The notes beneath the pieces were generated by a model that worked only from the letters and a program-made list of their open reading frames with translations, made no database searches and had not been told where the DNA came from. Positions 26,082 through 34,309 of a DNA stretch of 64,000 bases are shown here, piece by piece. The translations under genes were made by a program, and so were the position numbers. Source of the DNA: a virus; the IMG/VR virus record IMGVR_UViG_3300023237_000006, positions 1 through 64,000 of that record. One strand, 5' to 3'. Each line of letters opens with the position of its first letter. Within the stretch, counting starts at the first letter, position 1.

Positions 26082-26954
26082 ATGATATTTGTTTGGACGG
26101 ACGCAGATTTAGATGGTGCTGGAGCGAGCTTAATGCTCTCCTGGGTTATGGGAAAATCAGCACCCACCAAGGTAACTACTTGTAAGACTTTTGAGAGAGA
26201 TTTTAAAAGTTGGTATAATCATGAAGGCCATAAATATAATAAAATATTTATATGTGATATGGATGTTAGTGGGTGTATGGATCTAGTCGACCAGCATAAT
26301 ATATTTATATTTGACCATCACGATAGTCATATGGAGCATGTCGGTAAATATAAAAAGGCCCAAACTATAATAAAAGAGGCAGGATCCACAACTAAGCTAA
26401 TATACGAGTTTTTTAAAGATTCATTATCTCTGTTTAAAGAGCAGAAGCTACTTATTGAGCTAGTTGATGATTATGATAGCTATCAATTAAAATATGAACT
26501 ATCCGCAGATCTAAATAAATTGTTTTGGGGATTTTCTGGCAATCGCGTTCAGAAATTTGCTGATGCTTTCTATAATGGATTTACCGGATTTACATATACC
26601 CATAGTAATATAATTAATTTTTATAATGTAAAGCTAAAAGAGACTATTGAGGGGCTAGAAATACATACCGGTCAAGTAACTATAGGTGACGAAAATGTAA
26701 AGGTAGTTTCAACAGTTGCATCATTCGGTCTTAATGATGTGGCGCATAATATAATTGAAACCCATTCTGCTGATATTGGTATAGTAGTTAACCCAAATTC
26801 TGGGACTGTATCATTTAGAAGATCTAAAGAATGTAACATACCAGTTAATAAATTAGCTAGTAAATTAGCAGCAGGAGGGGGGCATGAGGCCGCCGCCGGA
26901 GGCACTTTAACCGATACATTTTTTACCTTTTGTAAAACACTTAAACCGATATGA
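26082..26954 (+). CDS. DHH-family phosphoesterase
   Basis: 290 residues. N-terminal DHH domain with 'TDADLDGAGAS' (motif I, residues ~6-16), 'CDMDVSG' (motif II) and 'FDHHDSH' (motif III), and a C-terminal DHHA1-type 'GGGHEAAAGG'. The family includes RecJ exonuclease, NrnA nano-RNase/pAp phosphatase and cyclic-di-AMP hydrolases. The compact size suggests an NrnA-like small-substrate enzyme rather than RecJ, but a role in recombination or oligonucleotide salvage cannot be separated by sequence. It lies between helicase and SSB genes. Confidence 0.85.
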   Translation: MIFVWTDADLDGAGASLMLSWVMGKSAPTKVTTCKTFERDFKSWYNHEGHKYNKIFICDMDVSGCMDLVDQHNIFIFDHHDSHMEHVGKYKKAQTIIKEAGSTTKLIYEFFKDSLSLFKEQKLLIELVDDYDSYQLKYELSADLNKLFWGFSGNRVQKFADAFYNGFTGFTYTHSNIINFYNVKLKETIEGLEIHTGQVTIGDENVKVVSTVASFGLNDVAHNIIETHSADIGIVVNPNSGTVSFRRSKECNIPVNKLASKLAAGGGHEAAAGGTLTDTFFTFCKTLKPI

Positions 26955-27250
26955 TTCCAAGAAATACATTTAATCCGATAGACAGTATTAACTTCGCTGA
27001 GAGTGATCACCAACTCTTATGCTTCTGCAGTTTTGTTTGTATTTTACATAATAAAAAGTTGAATCTTCCAAATATATTCCTATTATTATTAGAGAATAAG
27101 AATTATAGAACGTTATTCCAAGCCATGACTGGAATTGATACTAACTATGATACATTTAAGAGATTCATACAATACGATCCCTCTTTATCTAAAAGTAAAT
27201 ATATTTCAAAATATCTGAATAAATGTCCGCAGGAACTGGTGATAAAATAA
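26951..27250 (+). CDS. Hypothetical protein in the gp33 position
   Basis: 99 residues. No residues recognisable as T4 gp33 are seen. Its place directly before a gp59-like gene and gp32 equals that of gene 33 in T4 (order 33-59-32), and its length is near the 112 residues of gp33, the late-transcription co-activator. The sequence is helical and hydrophobic in the centre ('NLPNIFLLLLENKNY') with a C-terminal Lys/Tyr-rich region. It overlaps the DHH gene by 4 nt and the next gene by 28 nt. Assignment to gp33 is only positional. Confidence 0.6.
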   Translation: MIPRNTFNPIDSINFAESDHQLLCFCSFVCILHNKKLNLPNIFLLLLENKNYRTLFQAMTGIDTNYDTFKRFIQYDPSLSKSKYISKYLNKCPQELVIK

Positions 27251-27879
27251 CAAATTTTGAGAAACAAATTTATAATACATATTTATCAACTACTAGAGGT
27301 GTACAAAATAAGCCCTGGAGACCCAGATTAAATTTCGATAAATTCCCGGAAGTTAATCTAATGTATTGTCGTAAGATTTCCTTAAAATTGACTCAGTTTC
27401 CCTGGATATCTCTATCCGACTTTTTTTATGCCCCATTTTATGAAGATAGATCAATTCGAATAAATTTGGAATATTTTGCCTCAATGAAGTCCATGAATTC
27501 ATATATGAGGTATATGAAGTATTTAGAATCATTACCACCAGATGCTCCTGAGATTTTAGAGAGAGTAATTTCATCTCTTAGATTTATTAATAAATACTGT
27601 ATGGAACATAAAATAACTGTTAGTGATTACTTTAATGAGATGTCTGGAACTATACCAACTACTATTAAGCACATCAAAGAGAGGCGAGTATGGATATATG
27701 CCCTACTAGAGTTTAACGAATTTAGTAAGATGATACAACGATGCGATATAGAGGTAGTGCGTCTTATGTTTGGCGACGACTTCTTCGATCGAATTGAAGT
27801 ATGTAGATTTAAATATTTAAACAACAAAATAGCAAAAAAAACAATAAAACTGATACTTAAAAAGTTGATAACCACATAA
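27223..27879 (+). CDS. 59: Probable gp59 helicase loader
   Basis: 218 residues (T4 gp59 217), located directly upstream of gene 32 as in T4. Predicted all-helical and basic. A central 'YMRYMKYLESLP' followed by 'TIPTTIKHIKERRVWIYALLEF' occupies the place of the T4 C-terminal helical domain, though identity is low. gp59 loads gp41 onto gp32-covered forks. The assignment depends mostly on synteny and size. The start at 27223 lies inside the previous gene. Confidence 0.5.
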   Translation: MSAGTGDKITNFEKQIYNTYLSTTRGVQNKPWRPRLNFDKFPEVNLMYCRKISLKLTQFPWISLSDFFYAPFYEDRSIRINLEYFASMKSMNSYMRYMKYLESLPPDAPEILERVISSLRFINKYCMEHKITVSDYFNEMSGTIPTTIKHIKERRVWIYALLEFNEFSKMIQRCDIEVVRLMFGDDFFDRIEVCRFKYLNNKIAKKTIKLILKKLITT

Positions 27880-27892
27880 AAGCAATTATAAT
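27865..27892 (+). promoter_or_regulatory. Promoter TTGATA-16-TATAAT before gene 32
   Basis: -35 TTGATA (27865-27870), 16-nt spacer, -10 TATAAT (27887-27892), followed by a second TATAAT and then the ATG at 27899. Transcription is predicted to start at the start codon. Overlaps the end of the gp59-like gene. Confidence 0.7.
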
Positions 27893-27898
27893 TATAAT

Positions 27899-28792
27899 AT
27901 GAAGCAATTCAATTCATCCATGTTCGATAGCATAAAGGGGGCCCTTGCATCTCAAGAGTCCAAGAGTAACTTTAGCGATATATTAACAATGAAGCCAGGT
28001 AATACATATACCGTTAGGCTACTACCTAATGTTGAGACCCCATCTGATACATTTTACAGATATTTTAATGTAGGGTGGGAATCATTTGCTACTGGGCAAT
28101 ATGTACAATACGTATCACCTACTACTTTTGAGGAGCGGGACCCTATTTTAGAGAATCGCTTTAAAATTTATAAGCACGGTTCGGAATCTGATAAGGCAAA
28201 AGTCACAAAAGTTAAGCGGGGTGAAAAATGGCTTATTAACGCTTATATTGTTGATGATCCTACTGATGCTGATAATAATGGGAAAGTAAAAATGCTCAGA
28301 TATGGTAAGCAGGTAGATAAGATCATTCGTGAGGCGATTGATGGTGAAGATTCTGTTGAATTCGGTGGTAGAATATTTGATTTATCGCCCGACGGTTGTA
28401 ACTTTAAAATAAAAGTAGAGAAGCAAGGAGAATATCCAACTTACGTTTCATCTAGATTTACAACTGCGGATGGTGATTTAAAACTCTCAGACGATCAAAT
28501 AGAAAAAATTTATGGGGGAGGGTTTGATCTCTCATCCGTATTCCAGATTAAATCGTTTGAAGATCTTGAGGCTATGTGGACTGAGCATTTTTTGGTTAGT
28601 GGTAGCAATAATACCGAAGATCAACCTGATCAGCCTGCATCGCCAGGTCAGTCAGATACACCAAACGCTTCTATAGTGGATTCAGCAATTGCAAATTCAC
28701 AAGTCGCTGATGCAGCGCCACCTGAGCAACCAGAAGATGAAGAGCTTCCCCCTGAAGTAGCAAAATTGCTTGCAAGCTTAAACGATGACTAA
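27899..28792 (+). CDS. 32: gp32 single-stranded DNA-binding protein
   Basis: 297 residues (T4 301). N-terminal basic arm, an OB-fold core with 'YTVRLLPNVETPSDTFYRYF' (quoted in part: 'YTVRLLPN'), 'KWLINAYIVDDPTDADNNGKV' and 'GCNFKIKVEKQGEYPTY', and a Pro/Asp/Glu-rich acidic C-terminus ending 'LLASLNDD' that in T4 recruits partner proteins. Unlike T4 gp32, the zinc site is missing: the place of the ligands reads 'SPTTFEERDP' and the whole protein has one cysteine. Own host-type promoter. Confidence 0.92.
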   Translation: MKQFNSSMFDSIKGALASQESKSNFSDILTMKPGNTYTVRLLPNVETPSDTFYRYFNVGWESFATGQYVQYVSPTTFEERDPILENRFKIYKHGSESDKAKVTKVKRGEKWLINAYIVDDPTDADNNGKVKMLRYGKQVDKIIREAIDGEDSVEFGGRIFDLSPDGCNFKIKVEKQGEYPTYVSSRFTTADGDLKLSDDQIEKIYGGGFDLSSVFQIKSFEDLEAMWTEHFLVSGSNNTEDQPDQPASPGQSDTPNASIVDSAIANSQVADAAPPEQPEDEELPPEVAKLLASLNDD

Positions 28793-29471
28793 TAATAAAG
28801 AAAACGATAAAAGGGCCCTAGCAAATTTTCTAGGGGCCTTTATGAGTAGATCCGCCGAGTTAGATAAATCTACAGTAGTACCTACATCTAAGCAGAATTC
28901 AGAAGCTATTATAGCTAAAGCTGCGAATGATATAGATACTAAATTTGGAAATCCTAATTATAATACACCGACATATAGCGCTATAGATGAAGTTAATGCC
29001 CCTATAGTTCCACCACATCAATATGACCCATCAGATAACTTAGATGGTGGTAATAATATACCAATGCCCGATTTAGGTAGTGGTAATAATATAACAATAC
29101 CCGATTTAGGTAGTGGTACTGCCATACGAAGGCCTAATTTAGATTTAGATAAAGGGACTGCTATACCACCAACTATAAGTGGGGAGAATCAGCTAGAGTT
29201 TGAATTTACTGAGCCCTCAGCTCAAACTAAAATTTTAATAAGCGAAATTAATCAATTAAAATTAGAATTAAAGTATATTAAAGGGTCTCTAGATATATTA
29301 CTTAATAAAAAGAAAGAATTGTCAGACTCAGCGAGAAAAAGAGCTAAAACAAAGCGAGCACAAAAGAAAAAATCTAATAAAGCTCCAACACCTAAAGCTC
29401 CAACACCTAAAGAGGCAACACCTAAAGATGTTCGAATTCAGGATTCCGAAAAAATGATAACAAACTGGTAA
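28785..29471 (+). CDS. Hypothetical protein with short repeats and basic tail
   Basis: 228 residues overlapping gene 32 by 8 nt. Residues ~85-115 contain two copies of an 11-residue unit 'GNNIxxPDLGS'; a coiled-coil-like helix follows (about 150-185); then a Lys/Arg-rich stretch and three 'KAPTP'-type units. The Pro-rich ends look disordered. No family recognised. Being translationally coupled to gp32 and directly before the clamp gene suggests a replication accessory role by position only. Confidence 0.65.
   Translation: MTNNKENDKRALANFLGAFMSRSAELDKSTVVPTSKQNSEAIIAKAANDIDTKFGNPNYNTPTYSAIDEVNAPIVPPHQYDPSDNLDGGNNIPMPDLGSGNNITIPDLGSGTAIRRPNLDLDKGTAIPPTISGENQLEFEFTEPSAQTKILISEINQLKLELKYIKGSLDILLNKKKELSDSARKRAKTKRAQKKKSNKAPTPKAPTPKEATPKDVRIQDSEKMITNW
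29049..29114 (+). repeat. 33-bp tandem duplication, two copies
   Basis: Copies at 29049-29081 and 29082-29114 begin 'ggtaataatata' and end 'cccgatttaggtagt'; they differ at three positions or fewer and encode an 11-residue unit within the gene after gp32. Confidence 0.8.
29379..29423 (+). repeat. 15-bp tandem repeat, three copies
   Basis: AAAGCTCCAACACCT at 29379-29393 and 29394-29408, then the variant AAAGAGGCAACACCT at 29409-29423, coding KAPTP, KAPTP, KEATP. Confidence 0.85.
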
Positions 29472-29474
29472 TAT

Positions 29475-30206
29475 ATGAATTTAAAAATTAACGATAAAGA
29501 GACATTCATTAGAGATTTTTTAAAGCCTATAACACAATTTTCTGAAACTGCTGTATTTAATAATAAGAACGGAGAGATGCAATGTATTGTGTCTTCTGTC
29601 GATAACTCAACGATACTATACACAAGGCATTTAACCGGAGTTACAGATGATGAGGATATTACAATCAATGTACCTAGCGTAGATAAACTTGTTAATTCTC
29701 TTAAGCTGATTGAAGGTAATGAAATTAATTTAATTATTAATACCAATAATCTGCAGTATAAATCAAATTTATTTAAATTTAAATACCACTTATATGAGGA
29801 TGGTATTTTATCCATACCAAAGCTCAACATAGATAAGATTAACGCATTTAAATATGATGTAGAATTTGAGATTAGTGCGGAACTTATTAACCAGATAGTT
29901 AAAAGCTCTACGGTAGCAGGAGATGCAAATAAAGTTTATTTTTACTCGAAAGATCAAAATATATACGCCGAGTTAACAGACAGGACAATTGATAATAGTG
30001 ATATGTTTTCATTTTGCCTCATCGAAGGTCATACAGGTAATGAGATTACAACACCTATACCGTTAATGTTAGATGCAATCCGCTCATTCTCGACCCTTAG
30101 ACAACCAGCGACGGTTTGTATTAATAATGAGTATGGCATCGCAAAATTTGATATTAATGTTGGGTCTACGAGGCTTCAATATATAGTTACATCAGTTATA
30201 TCATGA
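29475..30206 (+). CDS. 45: gp45 sliding clamp
   Basis: 243 residues (T4 228). The PCNA/gp45-type two-domain fold is indicated by the spacing of strands such as 'QCIVSSVDNSTILYTRHL', 'KLVNSLKLIEGNEINLIIN' and a C-terminal 'FDINVGSTRLQYIVTS'. The trimeric clamp holds gp43 on DNA and, in T4, also activates gp55-dependent late transcription. The gene starts 3 nt after the preceding one. The loader subunit gp44 is at 62490-63431 on the other strand rather than next door; a gp62 gene was not seen. Confidence 0.85.
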   Translation: MNLKINDKETFIRDFLKPITQFSETAVFNNKNGEMQCIVSSVDNSTILYTRHLTGVTDDEDITINVPSVDKLVNSLKLIEGNEINLIINTNNLQYKSNLFKFKYHLYEDGILSIPKLNIDKINAFKYDVEFEISAELINQIVKSSTVAGDANKVYFYSKDQNIYAELTDRTIDNSDMFSFCLIEGHTGNEITTPIPLMLDAIRSFSTLRQPATVCINNEYGIAKFDINVGSTRLQYIVTSVIS

Positions 30207-30562
30207 AAAAAACAAAGAACAATATTTATACTCAAGGTTATTTTTTAAAGAGGTTGAGAGATTGCGGATTTATAGTACTTAAAATGTATAACGAATTTGC
30301 TGAACATGACCCTCGAAGGTGGACAGTATTAGTAGACCCAGGAAATACCAGTATTTTTATTACATGCAGTAATGATCAATTTGACAATAAGGAGGTAGTA
30401 TTTTCATTTGATGACGGTGGTAGATCTTTTGGGGTTAACCATAAGCTAAAAACATCATCTATGGAAGTGTTAGTTGAAGTGCTTATGAAGCATGGCGCTC
30501 AGCAGTTAGGTGATAATAGTAAATTTATAAAGGATCGATCAGAAACGATAATTCCGAATTAG
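30203..30562 (+). CDS. Conserved-type phage hypothetical protein
   Basis: 119 residues overlapping the clamp stop by 4 nt. Contains 'GYFLKRLRDCGF' and 'DPRRWTVLVDPGNTSIFITC', reminiscent of small proteins found in the replication region of marine T4-like phages. Predicted alpha/beta, no catalytic motif visible. Function unknown; coupling to gp45 suggests co-expression with the replisome. Confidence 0.7.
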   Translation: MKKTKNNIYTQGYFLKRLRDCGFIVLKMYNEFAEHDPRRWTVLVDPGNTSIFITCSNDQFDNKEVVFSFDDGGRSFGVNHKLKTSSMEVLVEVLMKHGAQQLGDNSKFIKDRSETIIPN

Positions 30563-30568
30563 AATATA

Positions 30569-30811
30569 ATGCCTAAAGACTGTGATATATTCGGAGTTCA
30601 TAAAGGGGACTACGCTGGCGAGCTGTGGATATTTTGCAGTGAAGATAATAATAACTATCAATTTTTAGCCGTACCTGTAATGGTGAATCGTAAACTCGAT
30701 AAGCCTACATTTGATATAGGTATAGAGTCGGGAATTGTAAAACATATCAAGAGTATACCATCTTATGTATTTGAAACATCAAAATTGCAATATTTGAAAA
30801 ATGAAAAGTAA
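30569..30811 (+). CDS. Small hypothetical protein
   Basis: 80 residues, mostly beta strands ('GELWIFCSEDNNNYQFLAVPVMVN') with a short helical C-terminus. No family recognised. It starts 6 nt after the preceding gene and overlaps the start of the 5' nuclease by 11 nt, so it is part of the replication operon. Confidence 0.6.
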   Translation: MPKDCDIFGVHKGDYAGELWIFCSEDNNNYQFLAVPVMVNRKLDKPTFDIGIESGIVKHIKSIPSYVFETSKLQYLKNEK

Positions 30812-31667
30812 CTTAATAATTGACGGTAATAACCTGTTACATCGTGCATTCTGGGTATCTAATATAAATCCAGATTTAAATCATATTTCTATTTTACTTA
30901 AATCGATTAAAATGTATAAGGAAAAATTTAAACCGACCGATATTTATTGCGCGTGGGATCGGAGGTTGAGTGATGAAGAGCCTTTCCGTAAATCAGAAGA
31001 TGCAGAATATAAGGGTAATCGGGATGCGGTTTATAATGCAGAAGTTTATGAGCTAGCCCCGGAAATTGAAAAAATATTTGAGTCCTTAGGTATTTTAAAT
31101 ATACACCCAGAGCGAGGGGAGGCAGATGATATAATATTTTATCTCACTAATAAGCTAGAAGGCAAAAAAATAGTAGTAACAGTAGATACAGATATGCTAC
31201 AGCTTATAGATAGTAATACTTCAGTTTTCTCCCCAATTAAAAAAGTAATGTATGACGTTAGTAAATTTACTACGGAGTATAACATGAAGCCTACCCAGTA
31301 TGCAAAATATAAATCTATAACAGGAGATAAAGCTGATAATATTTTAGGTGTATATAAGTTTGGCAACAAAAAGGCATTAAAAGTTTTAAACGGTGAAACT
31401 GCTCTAACTGAGGATCAAAATTTAATTGTCGAAAACAATTTAAAGTTAATTAATCTTAATAATATTGGATTACCTGAGTGGGATAATGAATATGAGACTT
31501 ATAACAACCAGCTAGCAGTTGGGCTACCTAACCCCAAATTTAATATATTTGTTAAATTGTGTAATTCTAATAATTTATATGATACTTTAAAACAAGAGTC
31601 ATCCTGGCATAATTTATTTTTTATGGATAATGTACTAAATAATACTATAGCGAAACTATTTTCGTAA
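30801..31667 (+). CDS. rnh: 5'-3' exonuclease / RNase H, FEN family
   Basis: 288 residues (T4 305). FEN/5'-exonuclease acidic residues lie in the expected order: 'IIDGNNLLHR' (residues 5-14), 'CAWDRR', 'EADDIIFYL', 'VTVDTDMLQL' and 'ITGDKADNILGVY' (helix-hairpin-helix region). T4 RNase H removes RNA primers and adjacent DNA from lagging-strand fragments. It is the last gene of the plus-strand replication block before late genes begin at 31721. Confidence 0.9.
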   Translation: MKSNLIIDGNNLLHRAFWVSNINPDLNHISILLKSIKMYKEKFKPTDIYCAWDRRLSDEEPFRKSEDAEYKGNRDAVYNAEVYELAPEIEKIFESLGILNIHPERGEADDIIFYLTNKLEGKKIVVTVDTDMLQLIDSNTSVFSPIKKVMYDVSKFTTEYNMKPTQYAKYKSITGDKADNILGVYKFGNKKALKVLNGETALTEDQNLIVENNLKLINLNNIGLPEWDNEYETYNNQLAVGLPNPKFNIFVKLCNSNNLYDTLKQESSWHNLFFMDNVLNNTIAKLFS

Positions 31668-31707
31668 TATAATAATACGGTTAAATAGGGAAGATTTTAC
31701 TATCTGC

Positions 31708-31715
31708 CATAAATA
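31708..31715 (+). promoter_or_regulatory. Late promoter box, CATAAATA
   Basis: CATAAATA ending 5 nt before the ATG at 31721; marks the change from replication to late genes. Confidence 0.65.
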
Positions 31716-31720
31716 GTATT

Positions 31721-32155
31721 ATGGAACAAAATGTACGTCCAGTAAAAATAATTTCGCCTATTACAGGGCATCCTGTATCACCGACTTTAAGGACAATTGA
31801 ATATAGAGATCGAACTGTAGTTGAAGCACGATGGATAGACCCTAGCGTGGGTACCTTCTTAAGAAAGGGTATAGTATCGACAGTTCACCACGAATTAAAC
31901 GAATCTGTTGAGCGTAATAACTCCGTCAGCTGCCCTGACGCTGTACGTGATATTTTATTATCGATTGCGCACGGCGAGATCGATGCCTATGATGTTATGA
32001 ATCACCCTAACACTATGCAAGAGAGAGAGGCGTCTAAGCATATACAACAAATGTATGATGATGTAGTTGTAGAAAACCCATCTCTACACCCTGATGATGA
32101 CTTCGAGAGTATATTTAGTAAGGTAGAAGCTGATATTGAGAAACTATATTCATAA
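31721..32155 (+). CDS. Late hypothetical protein
   Basis: 144 residues, no family recognised. N-terminal part contains 'RTIEYRDRTVVEARWIDP' and the C-terminal half is acidic and helical. Late box at standard spacing upstream. The next gene starts 4 nt after its stop. A virion or assembly role is suggested by late control only. Confidence 0.6.
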   Translation: MEQNVRPVKIISPITGHPVSPTLRTIEYRDRTVVEARWIDPSVGTFLRKGIVSTVHHELNESVERNNSVSCPDAVRDILLSIAHGEIDAYDVMNHPNTMQEREASKHIQQMYDDVVVENPSLHPDDDFESIFSKVEADIEKLYS

Positions 32156-32159
32156 TACT

Positions 32160-33236
32160 ATGAGACGTCATAAAATAAATGAAGCAAGAGATGGTAGATC
32201 TGGCGCTCGGTACCACTCAGCTAGGACAAACGCAGGCCCATCACCATCACCTGGAGCTTCTCCTGTAGGTAGATCTGATTTCAATCCAGAGTCCCCCAGT
32301 AAAAGTAATATAAAAGATCCGAGAGACGCAGGGGTCTCAGATCATATGAAACTGTTTAACCAGTTTGTTACAGCAATGAGAATTGTCTATAAACAAGATA
32401 TGGGAGATCAGTTAGAATCTACGCTAAGTAATATACTTGAGTCTATTAGGAGATTTCGACAAGCTTCTTTTATTTTAGCAGATCCAAAGAATGCAAAAAG
32501 CCTATATGGGGGTAATATAAATTTTGATAGGTATAAGCAAGAGGCTGAAACTGCCAGGGTTGAAATTCAAGCTGCTCATAAATCTAATAAGCCCATATTA
32601 TCGAAGCTTATAACAAAAGCTGTAAGAAGTTTATATCTAGCTGCGTCGCCTAGTGATAGAAATAATATAAAGACGGCAAAAAGCTTTAATGATATATCAG
32701 AGGCTGATCTTGATAGCCTTAATATAGATGAGGCTACTTTAGTATATGAAATTTACTTTGCAGGAGGCAAGCCATCTGCCAGCGAAATAGAAGATAAGGT
32801 TTCTAGGATTTTTGAATCCTTTATAACCCTCAAAGAGCAACAATTTAAATCTGAAGGAAATTCTACAGGGCAGAGTTTTGACCCTTATGAGTTTTTAACA
32901 ACTTTTGCTAAGTCTGCAAAGACCTCTCAGGATTTTACGGCTCGTGTTAGAAAGCAAAAAAGTGACCCGATGGCAGCTCCTGAGGCCGCTAGAAGTAAAT
33001 TATCTAAAGACGTACAGCAATTGGCTAAAGAGCTAAAGAAAGCTCTTAGTAAAAATAATTACGAAGCAGCAAAAGCTATACTGAGTGATAATGGCCGTGA
33101 GAGCCTTATTAGTATAGTAGATGATATTGAGTTAGATCAAGCCTCTGAGAGAGATTTAATTATCTCTTTGTATAATGAGTGTTTATCATTATTAGATGCA
33201 TCTGCATTATATTTAGTAGAGTCTCATATTTCTTAA
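32160..33236 (+). CDS. Late hypothetical protein with prohead-type N-terminus
   Basis: 358 residues from the ATG at 32160; the longer frame from 32136 would overlap the previous gene. The start gives I-N-E/A at residues 6-9, a prohead-protease-like site, followed by a disordered Ser/Pro/Gly segment (to about residue 65) and a long helical region. Rich in Lys, Asp and Ser. Probably a virion or internal head protein (inference). It converges on the primase gene and shares the tetranucleotide TTAA as both stop codons. Confidence 0.6.
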   Translation: MRRHKINEARDGRSGARYHSARTNAGPSPSPGASPVGRSDFNPESPSKSNIKDPRDAGVSDHMKLFNQFVTAMRIVYKQDMGDQLESTLSNILESIRRFRQASFILADPKNAKSLYGGNINFDRYKQEAETARVEIQAAHKSNKPILSKLITKAVRSLYLAASPSDRNNIKTAKSFNDISEADLDSLNIDEATLVYEIYFAGGKPSASEIEDKVSRIFESFITLKEQQFKSEGNSTGQSFDPYEFLTTFAKSAKTSQDFTARVRKQKSDPMAAPEAARSKLSKDVQQLAKELKKALSKNNYEAAKAILSDNGRESLISIVDDIELDQASERDLIISLYNECLSLLDASALYLVESHIS

Positions 33237-34255
33237 GCCTCAGCTGATATAGCAATCTTAGCTCCCATACCTCTAAACGAGTTATCAACTATATATTTTG
33301 TTGGTAGCTCGTTTATCTTTAGGTCTATTGCAATATCATTAAAGTCTTTATACTTATTACCTAGACCTCTCGGCCATACAAATATATTTTCACCTAAATC
33401 GGCAAGTATGTTAGATTTTAATCTAGAGGCTCTATCTTTTTGTTGAGAATCTAAAACCCATATTCTTTTATATAATGGGAGTTCTTGAAGCTGAGATTGT
33501 TGGACGTTCGTAAAGCTAGTTGTTGACTTTTCTTGTATACCTGCAACAGCGACACCATTCCTACAAAAAAAGCTATTGATCGGCCCCTCAAATAAGAAAA
33601 TATACTCCAAGGAAGGATCTATATTATTAAACCCGTACAAGCTCTTTATACCGTCAGTTTTCGATAAATATTTTGGAAGGCTATCATCCATAATGGATCT
33701 AGATTGATAGAAAATAATCTTTTCAGAATTATCATAAAAAGGTATAATCAGCCTATTTTTATGAACGAAATCAGATAAGGAAACAAATATACCTTTAGGT
33801 CGATTAACGGCCGTATCAATATACCGTCCCTTTATGACTTGTAGTGCCTGCTGTATAACTTTATTATCACTATAAAATTTTACTTGACTCGGATCAAATA
33901 AATTTATACAGTCATCAGGTAATGTTTTTACAACTCGTCTGCTTTCAACATTCTCTCGAGTCTTTAGGTATTTATCTACATCAATATCAAAATCTCGAGC
34001 TTCCTCTAAGATTTCATCATAAGTTAGTGATCCTACCTCTTTAATCCATTTTATAGACTTGGATGACCACCCGCAATTATGACAGTATATAATATCATTA
34101 GCTGGTATATAGTAACATCTCTGCTTTTTACCTAATGACTTACCCTCACGGCATACCGGGCATCCCGCCTGATATGAATCATTATACTTATTATGCTTAG
34201 TGTTATGACCGTACTGAAAAAATTTTAATACGGTATATTCTCTAGGAATATCCAT
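33233..34255 (-). CDS. 61: gp61 DNA primase
   Basis: 340 residues (T4 342). N-terminal zinc-binding domain with 'CPVC' (about residues 31-34) and 'CHNC' (about residues 58-61), followed by a TOPRIM-type core containing 'FLFEGPINSFFC' and 'RIWVLDSQQKDRA'. It makes RNA primers with helicase gp41. It lies alone on the minus strand with a host-type promoter. Zinc ligands are intact here, in contrast to gp32 and QueC. Confidence 0.9.
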   Translation of the reverse strand: MDIPREYTVLKFFQYGHNTKHNKYNDSYQAGCPVCREGKSLGKKQRCYYIPANDIIYCHNCGWSSKSIKWIKEVGSLTYDEILEEARDFDIDVDKYLKTRENVESRRVVKTLPDDCINLFDPSQVKFYSDNKVIQQALQVIKGRYIDTAVNRPKGIFVSLSDFVHKNRLIIPFYDNSEKIIFYQSRSIMDDSLPKYLSKTDGIKSLYGFNNIDPSLEYIFLFEGPINSFFCRNGVAVAGIQEKSTTSFTNVQQSQLQELPLYKRIWVLDSQQKDRASRLKSNILADLGENIFVWPRGLGNKYKDFNDIAIDLKINELPTKYIVDNSFRGMGAKIAISAEA

Positions 34256-34260
34256 ACCTT

Positions 34261-34288
34261 AGTATACGAACTTTCCCTTATTTTGCAA
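34261..34288 (-). promoter_or_regulatory. Primase promoter TTGCAA-16-TATACT
   Basis: Minus-strand -35 TTGCAA (34283-34288), 16-nt spacer, -10 TATACT (34261-34266), 5 nt before the ATG at 34255. The perfect inverted repeat GCAATTATTGC (34285-34295) overlaps the -35 and could be an operator. Confidence 0.6.
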
Positions 34289-34309
34289 TTATTGCTGGTA
34301 TATTAATTA

